Positions 25,928 through 33,597 of a DNA stretch of 64,000 bases are shown one piece after another. Below the pieces are notes generated by a model that was not told where the DNA came from, ran no database searches, and was given only the letters and a program-made list of their open reading frames with translations. The stretch is from JAWLDA01 sp041686855 (GTDB lineage Bacteria; Bacillota; Limnochordia; DTU080; RSA5), in contig JAWLDA010000012.1 of the NCBI GenBank assembly GCA_041686855.1, positions 62,001 through 126,000 on the forward strand. Reading direction: 5' to 3'. The position numbers and the translations under genes are program-made. Numbering within the stretch: position 1 is the stretch's first letter; the number at the start of each line of letters is the position of its first letter.

Positions 25928-26102
25928 TCTCCAACCTCCTGAATCTGGATTTGGCATGTGCCAGATGTCACATTTCTGGCGTCCCGAGTTGAATCCTTCT
26001 ATTTGACTACGACCAAAGTCCTAAAATTTGGCGATGTGAACGATGCGCCCAAGACGGCGTTGAGACCCCCAGGGTGAGAGAGCGGTGCACACCCGCGAGG
26101 AA

Positions 26103-26330
26103 TTATCGCATCCTAGCGAGGGCTCATTGCACCCCAGCGAGGACCCCCCACGGAGAGGTCCCCCCCACCAGCGAGGTACCGCCCACCAGCGAGGAGGCCC
26201 CCCCACCAGCGAGGAGGCCCCCCCACCAGCGAGGTACCGCCCACCAGCGAGGAGGCCCCCCCCACCAGCGAGGAGGCCCCCCCACCAGCGAGGCACCGCC
26301 CACTAGCGAGGAATCACTCCCCTCGGAGAG
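26103..26330. repeat. CCAGCGAGG micro-repeat expansion inside the first unit of array 2
   Basis: The short word CCAGCGAGG, present once per unit elsewhere in array 2 (ACACCAGCGAGCAAG), is amplified here to about ten copies separated by C-rich spacers such as AGGCCCCCCCAC or TACCGCCCA. It ends with GAATCACTCCCC, a motif otherwise found in array 1 units. Confidence 0.85.
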
Positions 26331-26508
26331 GGCAACGACCGGTGTTTGGCGGACGCTGTGCAGATCGCCCCGAGGCCGGCAGGATCGGCCGACGCGTTTA
26401 GCTGGCGTAAAGAATTGCGGCGTTGAGTCCGTCGTTGCGTCCATCGTTGCGTCCGTCGATGGGCCCAACGTTTGGGCCATCGACCAGGGACGGCACCATG
26501 TTGGGACC

Positions 26509-26518
26509 NNNNNNNNNN
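26509..26518. other. Assembly gap (10 Ns)
   Basis: Ten Ns lie inside array 2. The flanks repeat the same block (GGCACCATG followed by TGGGAC, about 118 bases apart including the gap), so the gap marks a repeat that the assembly could not resolve. True unit count is uncertain. Confidence 0.95.
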
Positions 26519-28400
26519 GGGGCGTCGGCGTCTGGCCCCAGGGTGGGCCCAATCGACGAGGCACGGCACCATGATGGGACAATGGTGAAGGAAGCGCCCA
26601 TAACGGCGTTGATACGCCCTGGCTGAGGAATGATTGCACACCAGCGAGCAAGCGGTCCCCACGAGGAGGGCAGCAACCAGTGTTTGGCTGGTGTTTGGCG
26701 GACGCGATGCCGATCGTCCTGGGGCAGGCAGGAACGGCCGACGCGTGTAGCTGGGCGTTAAGAATTGCGACGTTGCGTCCATCGTTCCGTCCATCGACGA
26801 GGCTCGGCGCCGTGATGGGAAAAATGGTGAAAGATGCGCCCAAAACGGCGTTGATACCCCCTGGCTGAGGAATGATTGCACACCAGCGAGCAAGCGCTCC
26901 CCACGTGGGGGTCAACAACCAGTGTTTGGCGGACGCTGTGCCGATCGTCCCGAGGCCGGCAGGGACGACCGACGTGTGTAGCTGGGCGTTAAGAATTGCG
27001 ACGTTGCGTCCATCGTTCCGTCCATCGACGTGGCACGGTGCCATGATGGGAAAAGTGGTGAAAGGAGCACCTAAAACGGCGCTGATACCCCCTGGCCGAG
27101 GAATGATTGCACACCAGCGAGCAAGCGGTCCCCACGAGGAGGGCAACAACCGGTGTTTGGCGGACGCGTTGCCGATCGCCCCGAGGCCGGCGGGGACGGC
27201 CGACGCGTTTAGCTGGGCCTTAAGAATTGCAACGTTGCGTCTAACGTTGGGCCCATCGACGAGGCGCGGCGCCGTGATGGGAAAAGTGGTGAAAGGAGCG
27301 CCTAAAACGGCGTTGATACCCCCTGGCTGAGGAATGATTGCACACCAGCGAGCAAGCGGTCCCCACGAGGAGGGCAACAACCGGTGTTTGGCGGACGCTG
27401 TGCCGATCGCCCCGAGGCCGGCAGGGACGCCGACGCGTTTAGCTGGGCCTTAAGAATTGCAACGTTGCGTCTAACGTTGGGCCCATCGACGAGGCACGGC
27501 GCCATGATGGGAAAAGTGGTGAAAGGAGCGCCTATAACGGCGTTGATACCCCCAGGTTGAGGAATGATTGCACACCAGCGAGCAAGCGGTCCCCACGAGG
27601 AGGGTAACAACCGGTGTTTGGCGGACGCTGTGCCGAGCGTCCCGAGGCAGGCAGGAACGTCCGACGCGTGTAGCTGGGCGTTAAAAATTGCGACGGTGCG
27701 TCCATCGTTCCGTCCATCGACGAGGCTCGGCGCCGTGATGGGAAAATGTGGTAGAAATGCACCTAAAACGGCGTTGATACCCCCTGGCTGAGGAATGATT
27801 GCACACCAGCGAGCAAGCGGTCCCCACGAGGAGGGCAACAACCGGTGTTTGGCGGACGCTGTGCCGATCGCCCCGAGGCCGGCAGGGACGCCGACGCGTT
27901 TAGCTGGGCCTTAAGAATTGCAACGTTGCGTCTAACGTTGGGCCCATCGACGAGGCACGGCGCCATGATGGGAAAAGTGGTGAAAGGAGCGCCTATAACG
28001 GCGTTGATACCCCCTGGCCGAGGAATGATTGCACACCAGCGAGCAAGCGGTCCCCACGAGGAGGGCAACAACCAGTGTTTGGCGGACGCTGTGCCGATCG
28101 CCCCGAGGCGGGCGGAACCGTCCGACGCGTTTAGCTGGGCGTTAAAAATTGCGACGGTGCGTCCATCGTTCCGTCCATCGACGAGGCTCGGCGCCGTGAT
28201 GGGAAAAATGGTGAAAGATGCGCCCAAAACGGCGTTGACCCCCTGGCCGAGGAATCATTGCACACCAGCGAGGAAGCGCTCCCCACGAGAAGGGAACAAC
28301 CGGTGTATGGCTGGTGTTTGGCGGACGGGTTGCCGATCCTCCCCCAGGCTGGCGGGATCGCTCAGCGCGTATAGCAGGGCGTTAAGATGTGCGATGTTTC

Positions 28401-29264
28401 CTATCCGGCCGAGCCAAGGGAGTTCGCTTCTCGAGCGAGGGCGGGATCCATGACGTAGAGTAGGGACTCGACCTTTTCGTAGAGCTCGGCCGTCGCCTTG
28501 GCATCGCGCAGGCAATAGCGGGCGATCGTATCAATCTTACCGGCGGCGAACATTTCCCCAACGCCGGAGCCGTCCATCTCGGCCTTGGGTGACTCAATGC
28601 CGAACTGATGACACCAAAAGGCGAGCGAGTCCATGGGTCGGGCACGAAAGAAACTGAGTGCCTCGCCCAAGTCGCAATGCTCCTTGAAACTGTAGCGATA
28701 AGGGACGAGGTTGCGGCTGGGAGCCACGCCGAGCATCGCCGAGCGGATATGAAGGTACGGTCCATCGAACCCGCGGCCGTTATACGTGATGAGTGTAGTC
28801 GCGTTGGCCCGCACAAAGCGCCAGAACTCCTCGAGGATCTCTCGCTCGGAGCCACGGAAGATCTTCGCATCAATTCGCGAGCGGCTTCCCGTTCCTGTTC
28901 CCGTTCCTGTTCCCGTCCCCGTTACGGGTTCGGTCCCCGTCCCCGTCCTCGTTCCAGGCCCTGACTCTGACTCTGATGCCGATTCGGGCTCGGACTCGGC
29001 TTCCCCATCGATCCCCGCGTCAAACGAGGTCCACTCCTGGCTTGGGCCGTCGACGAGGACGCCGCCGCGATTCTCCCCAGGGCGCCACATGCCGATGGCG
29101 ACGATGCGACCGGTGCCCGGGTGTAGACCGAGTCGGTTAGGGACCTCATCCCGCTCTTCGTCGGAGCGGGCGCGCTTGAGCAGGATCTCCTGCACTTCCG
29201 CATCGAGGGAGTCCCACTCCACCCCCACAGTCTCGATATCAAAGGCCAGCGGTCCACGGGCCAC
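28401..29264 (-). CDS. DEDD-family 3'-5' exonuclease-like protein
   Basis: A 287-residue RNase H-fold nuclease. The DEDD acidic residues appear as LAFDIETVG near the N-terminus (D-x-E), TLITYNGRGFDGPYL in the middle, and YCLRDAKATAELY (D) near the end, matching the predicted PolB-like/YprB-like 3'-5' exonuclease group. A low-complexity insertion rich in ES and GT dipeptides (about residues 95-137) comes from hexanucleotide DNA repeats. GTG 29264 has AAGGGG nine bases upstream. Array 2 ends six bases after its stop codon. Role in repair or RNA processing is inferred. Confidence 0.75.
   Translation of the reverse strand: MARGPLAFDIETVGVEWDSLDAEVQEILLKRARSDEERDEVPNRLGLHPGTGRIVAIGMWRPGENRGGVLVDGPSQEWTSFDAGIDGEAESEPESASESESGPGTRTGTGTEPVTGTGTGTGTGTGSRSRIDAKIFRGSEREILEEFWRFVRANATTLITYNGRGFDGPYLHIRSAMLGVAPSRNLVPYRYSFKEHCDLGEALSFFRARPMDSLAFWCHQFGIESPKAEMDGSGVGEMFAAGKIDTIARYCLRDAKATAELYEKVESLLYVMDPALAREANSLGSAG
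28885..28995. repeat. Hexanucleotide repeat inside the exonuclease gene
   Basis: CCCGTTCCTGTT-type 6-mers (28889-28920), then CCCCGTCCCCGTC and GACTCTGACTCTG tracts, encode the ES/GT dipeptide insertion. The unit keeps the reading frame. Confidence 0.8.
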
Positions 29265-29301
29265 ATGCTTCAACCCCTTCGTTTCGGCGCTTTCTATCTA
29301 T

Positions 29302-29366
29302 CGTACATTCGCGTCGTACATTCGCGTCGTACATTCGCGTCGTACATTCGCGTCGTACATTCGCGC
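29302..29366. repeat. 13-bp tandem repeat (five copies)
   Basis: Five head-to-tail copies of CGTACATTCGCGT (29302-29366, the last ending in C). They lie between the 3' end of the glycoside-hydrolase-like gene and the start of the exonuclease gene, in the likely promoter or leader of the latter. Confidence 0.9.
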
Positions 29367-29390
29367 CACATTGGCTGTGCGATGATCGGT

Positions 29391-30944
29391 CTAGGCGTCT
29401 GTTCTCGGGTTTGACTTCACCAGCGCTACCCACTGACCCTGCCCTGGCGTCACCAGTGAGAGGCACACGTGGGAATTGCTCGCGGGCTGTTCGGTGGGAT
29501 GTGGGACTCCGGGACGTGGGTCCACGGGGTTCCGGTCAACTGGCTGAGAAGGGACGGGATGGCTACCACCGGGACGTAGCTCCACAGTCTCCGGCTCGTG
29601 CCAGCGGTTGGCCAGGATCTCGAGCCACTGAAGGGTGAAGGTTCCGGTAGTGCGGGAGGCGTCGAACCTGGACGCGGAGGCGTCGTCCAACCCTGGTGTT
29701 AGGAACCCGGCTGCGGAGGCGTCCTCCGCCGACGTCACGGACCGGGCCGCGGGGAAGTCCAACGCCAGCGTCACAGATCCGGCAACGGGGAAGTAGACGG
29801 CGTAGGCCTCCCCTGGAATAGCCATGCAGTAGGCTGCGTTCTCCCGGCGCTCCCGTAGGAGATGGTTTGCCGGCTGTGCCGCGAACACGTCCATCGCATC
29901 GGCAAACATGCGAGCGCTGCGCAGATGGACCCGTGCGAGTTCCCCCAGCCCGATGCCGCTCGACGGTCGGTGAAAGCGGGTGGAGGCGAGTCCGCCCATG
30001 ATGTTGCGCCACATTTTGTGGGTGCCTTCTTCGACGCCGCCACCGTGTGGGTGACCGCCGTAAATCTTGACGGAGTTCATGGGGCGAGGGAGGAGAGCGA
30101 GCCGCTCCCGGGCCGCCTGTATGTTCTCCCAATGAGTTTGGCCTCGCTGGTGGTTATTTTGGGAGATGTCCACGAATGAGTATCGCTCGGGGTGGTCAAA
30201 GGTGTTGCGATGCTCATCTCCGGCGAGGTCCCAGGCGTCCCACATCTCCGTCACTTCAACGCCGACCCCCGCCTCGGCCGCCCTCCGGCGAATCATGTCG
30301 GCCCAGTACGCCCCCCAGTGGGGCGATTCGTTAGTCTCGTTGCTGATGCAGTAGAGGACGTGGGGGTAGGCGAGGCTAATCGAGAGGAGCTGGTCGACGA
30401 AGCGCTCCTGGTAGTGTCGAACGAGGGCATTATCCTCGAGTTCGGGCACTGTGCGAAAGAAGGGATTCTCCCGCCGTCCCGGGTGACTCGTGATCTCGAT
30501 GGGCAGGCCACTCTCTTCGACGGTGTAATTGACGTTATTCCCCGGATTGAACGGGTTGGCGTTCCACGGCTCACGGGCGAAATCAAACCGGTCCCACAAC
30601 TCAATCTGCACGATGATCTCGCGGTCGGCTGTCATCTGCATGAAGCGTTCGAAGCGCCGCCAGTACTCATCGCCCATGCGTTCGAGGTCGTACTTTCCAG
30701 TCGTTGGATCCCGGTGAAAGGGCCAGACGTTCCCCGGATCCCGGGAAGACATCGTGTTGCGCACGTAATTGCCGCCGACGCTGACCAGAAGGTCGAGGTG
30801 GGCCTCCAAACCGTGTGGTGGCAGGTCAGGGTGGTTAAAGAGGTTGTCCTCGTCGCTCCCACCCAGTAAGAGGAGGGGCTTGCCATCGAACTGCCAGTAC
30901 CAGCGGTTTTTCTCGTAGGGACGGATGCGGTCGGGGCGGCTCAT
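29391..30944 (-). CDS. Glycoside hydrolase-like TIM-barrel protein
   Basis: A 517-residue protein with no signal peptide. It resembles GH5-like or DUF4038-type barrels: WYWQFDGKPLLLLGGSDEDN near the N-terminus, GNYVRNTMSSRDPG, IIVQIELWDRFDF, and LYCISNETNESPHWGAYW, where NE is the likely acid/base Glu. The C-terminal 130 residues form a beta-rich domain with Pro-rich segments. Probable cytoplasmic glycosidase. AAAGGAGATG precedes the ATG. The histidine phosphatase gene upstream on this strand is about 105 bases away. Confidence 0.65.
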   Translation of the reverse strand: MSRPDRIRPYEKNRWYWQFDGKPLLLLGGSDEDNLFNHPDLPPHGLEAHLDLLVSVGGNYVRNTMSSRDPGNVWPFHRDPTTGKYDLERMGDEYWRRFERFMQMTADREIIVQIELWDRFDFAREPWNANPFNPGNNVNYTVEESGLPIEITSHPGRRENPFFRTVPELEDNALVRHYQERFVDQLLSISLAYPHVLYCISNETNESPHWGAYWADMIRRRAAEAGVGVEVTEMWDAWDLAGDEHRNTFDHPERYSFVDISQNNHQRGQTHWENIQAARERLALLPRPMNSVKIYGGHPHGGGVEEGTHKMWRNIMGGLASTRFHRPSSGIGLGELARVHLRSARMFADAMDVFAAQPANHLLRERRENAAYCMAIPGEAYAVYFPVAGSVTLALDFPAARSVTSAEDASAAGFLTPGLDDASASRFDASRTTGTFTLQWLEILANRWHEPETVELRPGGSHPVPSQPVDRNPVDPRPGVPHPTEQPASNSHVCLSLVTPGQGQWVALVKSNPRTDA

Positions 30945-31049
30945 GTGACATCTCCTTTACGCGGCGGAATGAATTTGGATACGTTTCGGATAGGGAACGG
31001 CGGGGGCGCCTCGGAGACGGGCCGTCCGGAGCCGCGTTACAGAATCCTA

Positions 31050-31661
31050 TCACGCGACGACATCTTGATTCTGTGTCACTTCGCCCTTCCCTAGGTGTTG
31101 GGTGTCGTTTTGCCACAGAACTCGCCGAGAAGGCACCTCGACCGCACTGAGCGCGACATTGTAGTGCCCGGCCTTCACTCCACCCAGGAGCCGCAGAGCG
31201 GCGCCGGTCGTCGCGCCGTGACCGACCAACAGGATGTCGTCGCCTTCCTGCTGCATCAGCTCCTCGATGAGCGGTGCGACGCGAACGGCGACATCGTCGA
31301 CGCTCTCCTCGTGTTGGGGCCACCACGGCCAGGGGAATTCCGCGCCGGCGACACAGCGGGAGAAGTGAGCTTCAATCTCCTCGGGTCGGTAGCCCTTAAA
31401 GTCTCTGATCCAATCCCGAGCGATCTCGCCCATGCGGGGCTCGGGCACGAAATGGGTCCGGGTGACCGAGCAGATGATCTCGGCCGTCTCCAAACAGCGG
31501 TGAAAGGGGGAGGTGAGCACTTTGCCGCGAAAGCCCATGTGAAGAAGGCGCTCACCGAGTTTCTCCGCCTGGCGGTGTCCTAAGGGGCTAATGCGATCGT
31601 AACCGAGCGGGAAATCGCCTCGGCCCGCAATCTGACCGTGTCGGGTGATGTAGACGATCAT
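31050..31661 (-). CDS. Histidine phosphatase (phosphoglycerate mutase-like)
   Basis: A 203-residue branch 1 histidine phosphatase. The phospho-accepting TRHGQI lies at residues 6-11, with R-C-L-E-T-A (the arginine and Glu/Thr segment) near 55 and the second catalytic histidine in LLVGHGATTG near 147. GAAFPWPWWP-type insertions are not conserved, so the substrate is unknown (sugar phosphates or small phosphoesters). CAAAGGAGGG is before the ATG. Confidence 0.9.
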   Translation of the reverse strand: MIVYITRHGQIAGRGDFPLGYDRISPLGHRQAEKLGERLLHMGFRGKVLTSPFHRCLETAEIICSVTRTHFVPEPRMGEIARDWIRDFKGYRPEEIEAHFSRCVAGAEFPWPWWPQHEESVDDVAVRVAPLIEELMQQEGDDILLVGHGATTGAALRLLGGVKAGHYNVALSAVEVPSRRVLWQNDTQHLGKGEVTQNQDVVA

Positions 31662-31744
31662 CGTGTGTGCCCTCCTTTGGGAATAGTGTTACGTTTCATC
31701 GGCCCACGTGCAACCCCTCGAACATTCTGTAACGTTGATGATGG

Positions 31745-31789
31745 ACCCAAAAAACAACAGTGCGCAAGACGGGGAGCCTTGCGCACTGT
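31745..31789 (-). terminator. Terminator of glnA
   Basis: On the minus strand CAGTGCGCAAG pairs with CTTGCGCACTG around a short loop, followed by TTGTTTTTT. It lies about 110 bases after the glnA stop. Confidence 0.9.
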
Positions 31790-31899
31790 CGGCGAGTGTT
31801 CGTTGGACTGTGACAACCGTGAGCCATCGGCGCCTCGGTGTGCGGCCCGCAATGAGGCCGCCTCCCAGACGCATGATGTGACTCGTTCCGCTACGCCTC

Positions 31900-33330
31900 T
31901 TAGAGGTCGTAGTAGTGAGCGAACTCAGCCGGGTGCGGGATCTGGCTGATCGCCCGCGCCTCTTCGCGTTTCTTCTCAATCCAAACCTCGATGAGCCGCT
32001 TGGGGAAGACGTCGCCTTTGAGAAGGAACTCGTGGTCGGCCTCGAGGGCGTCCAGGGCTTCCTCCAAGGTGCGCGGCAGAGACTTGATCTTCTTCTGCTC
32101 CTCGGGCGGCAGGTTGTACAGGTTGATGTCGTACGGACCGTATCCGAGCTTCTCAGGATCAAGTTGACGCTGGACGCCGTCGAGCCCGGCCATCAAAATG
32201 GCGGCGAAGGCCAAATACGGGTTGCAGGTGGCGTCCGGGGAGCGGATCTCAAAGCGCTTCTGCTCCGGCGCCCGGGCGTAGTCGGGGATGCGGATGACCG
32301 CGCTGCGGTTGGCCGTAGCGTAGCAGATCGAGACTGGAGCTTCGTACCCAGGCACGAGGCGCTTGTACGAGTTGGTGCTCGGGTTGGTGATGCCGCACAG
32401 CGCCGGGGCGTGCTCCAAGAGTCCGGCGATGAAGGAGAGGGCGGTCTTGCTCAGGCCGGAGTACCCGTTCTCATCGTAAAAGACAGGCTCGCCGTCCTTA
32501 AACAGGTGCATGTGAACATGCATGCCGTTGCCTGCCTCGCCGAAGATCGGCTTGGGCATAAAGGTGGCCGTCTTCCCCTCGGCAAATGCGATGTTCTTGA
32601 TCAAGTATTTGATCATCATCGTCGCATCGGCCATCTCACGCATCGGTCCCGCTTCAAACTCAAGCTCTAACTGCCCGGGGCCGCCCACCTCGTGGTGGTG
32701 GTACTTCACGTCGATGCCGCGCTCTTCCAGGAGAAGGGTCATGCGGCTGCGCAGGTCGTAGAGGACGTCCATGGGCGCAGACATGTGGTAGCCGCCCTTG
32801 TGCGGCACCTTGTACCCCTGGTTTTGGCCGTCGTCGACTTCGGAGTTCCACTCCGCTTGGCGAGTGTCCAACCGAAACCCGGACGACTCCGGACTCACCT
32901 TGTAACTGATGTGGTCAAAGACGTAAAACTCAAACTCGGGCCCCGTCTTCATCGTGTCTGCGACGCCCAGAGCTTTCATATACTCTTCGGCTTTGTTCGC
33001 GATCGTGCGGGGATCTTGATCAAAGCGACGCAGCGGCTTGTCGATGACAAAGACGTCTCCAATCATCGACAGGGTGGGAACTTCGACAAAGGGTTCGACG
33101 ACCGCTGTGGAGAGGTCGGGTATGAAGACCATGTCGCTCTTCTCTACAGGGGCGAATCCATAGTTGGAACTATCAAATCCGATCCCGCTGGTGAGCGTCT
33201 CCTGGGTGAATCGCTCCACTGGAATCGTGAGGTGACGCCACCGGCCCGTCAGGTCGATCATTTTAAAGTCGACCATCTTGAGGCCTTTCTCTTTACAGAA
33301 TGCCTGTGCTTCCTCGATGGTTTTGAACAT
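31900..33330 (-). CDS. glnA: Glutamine synthetase, type I
   Basis: A 476-residue glutamine synthetase that joins glutamate and ammonia with ATP. GSI motifs include GPEFEFYVFD, HHHEVGGPGQLELEFE, GNGMHVHMHLFKDG, and NPSTNSYKRLVPGYEAPV. The length and the segment NLYNLPPEEQ, which matches the adenylylation-site region around Tyr397 of enteric GlnA, point to the beta-type enzyme rather than the shorter Bacillus-like alpha type. AGGAGGATCTC precedes the ATG. No GlnR/TnrA or PII gene is adjacent. A strong terminator follows. Confidence 0.97.
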   Translation of the reverse strand: MFKTIEEAQAFCKEKGLKMVDFKMIDLTGRWRHLTIPVERFTQETLTSGIGFDSSNYGFAPVEKSDMVFIPDLSTAVVEPFVEVPTLSMIGDVFVIDKPLRRFDQDPRTIANKAEEYMKALGVADTMKTGPEFEFYVFDHISYKVSPESSGFRLDTRQAEWNSEVDDGQNQGYKVPHKGGYHMSAPMDVLYDLRSRMTLLLEERGIDVKYHHHEVGGPGQLELEFEAGPMREMADATMMIKYLIKNIAFAEGKTATFMPKPIFGEAGNGMHVHMHLFKDGEPVFYDENGYSGLSKTALSFIAGLLEHAPALCGITNPSTNSYKRLVPGYEAPVSICYATANRSAVIRIPDYARAPEQKRFEIRSPDATCNPYLAFAAILMAGLDGVQRQLDPEKLGYGPYDINLYNLPPEEQKKIKSLPRTLEEALDALEADHEFLLKGDVFPKRLIEVWIEKKREEARAISQIPHPAEFAHYYDL

Positions 33331-33597
33331 GAGATCCTCCTGAGTGCTTTGGTAACCTTACGTCAGTTGCACGGATTTTCGGGATGTGTCTCGGAAGGTT
33401 TCGATCGCATTGTGAGATCTCCTGTTAACTGTTTGTCAGGTTTTTACGCAGAAGCGAAGACTTAATTTTCAGATGTAAAATTGAAGTACGTCCTCTTGTA
33501 AAAGGGGCCAGGCTGGGTATTTTCGGGAACTGCGAAGGAGCAGATTCTTCAGCGTGGAAGAATGTGGCAACCACTTGAGCGGAGGCTGACCTGCGAT
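33331..33597. other. Divergent intergenic region upstream of glnA and the beta-helix gene
   Basis: About 265 bases between two divergent starts, AT-richer than surrounding genes (33420-33500). It must hold promoters for both genes, but I could not pick out a convincing -35/-10 pair or GlnR-type operator by eye. Confidence 0.4.

Larger units (their letters stand above)
26036..28395. repeat. Tandem array 2: diverged relative of array 1, period about 231 bp
   Basis: Unit heads (GAGGAATGATTGCAC) lie at 26625, 26867, 27098, 27329, 27559, 27790, 28020 and 28249, giving steps of 242, 231, 231, 230, 231, 230 and 229. The TAGCTGGGC box lies about 111 bases after each head (26748, 26979, 27210, 27440, 27671, 27901, 28132). 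The tail is GGGAAAAGTGGTGAAAGGAG then AAAACGGCGTTG. The first unit (from 26036) has an expanded middle and a box at 26399, and the last ends six bases before an exonuclease stop codon. Order and spacing of landmarks match array 1. Single-base length changes break any reading frame. Confidence 0.95.

Noticed and set aside
26124..27380. Long open frames across array 2 (minus strand 418 codons, several plus-strand frames)
   Set aside because: They arise because a 231-bp unit is a multiple of three and lacks stops. Single-base unit length changes (230, 229), the homologous 241-bp array 1 and the absence of starts with ribosome sites argue against coding.
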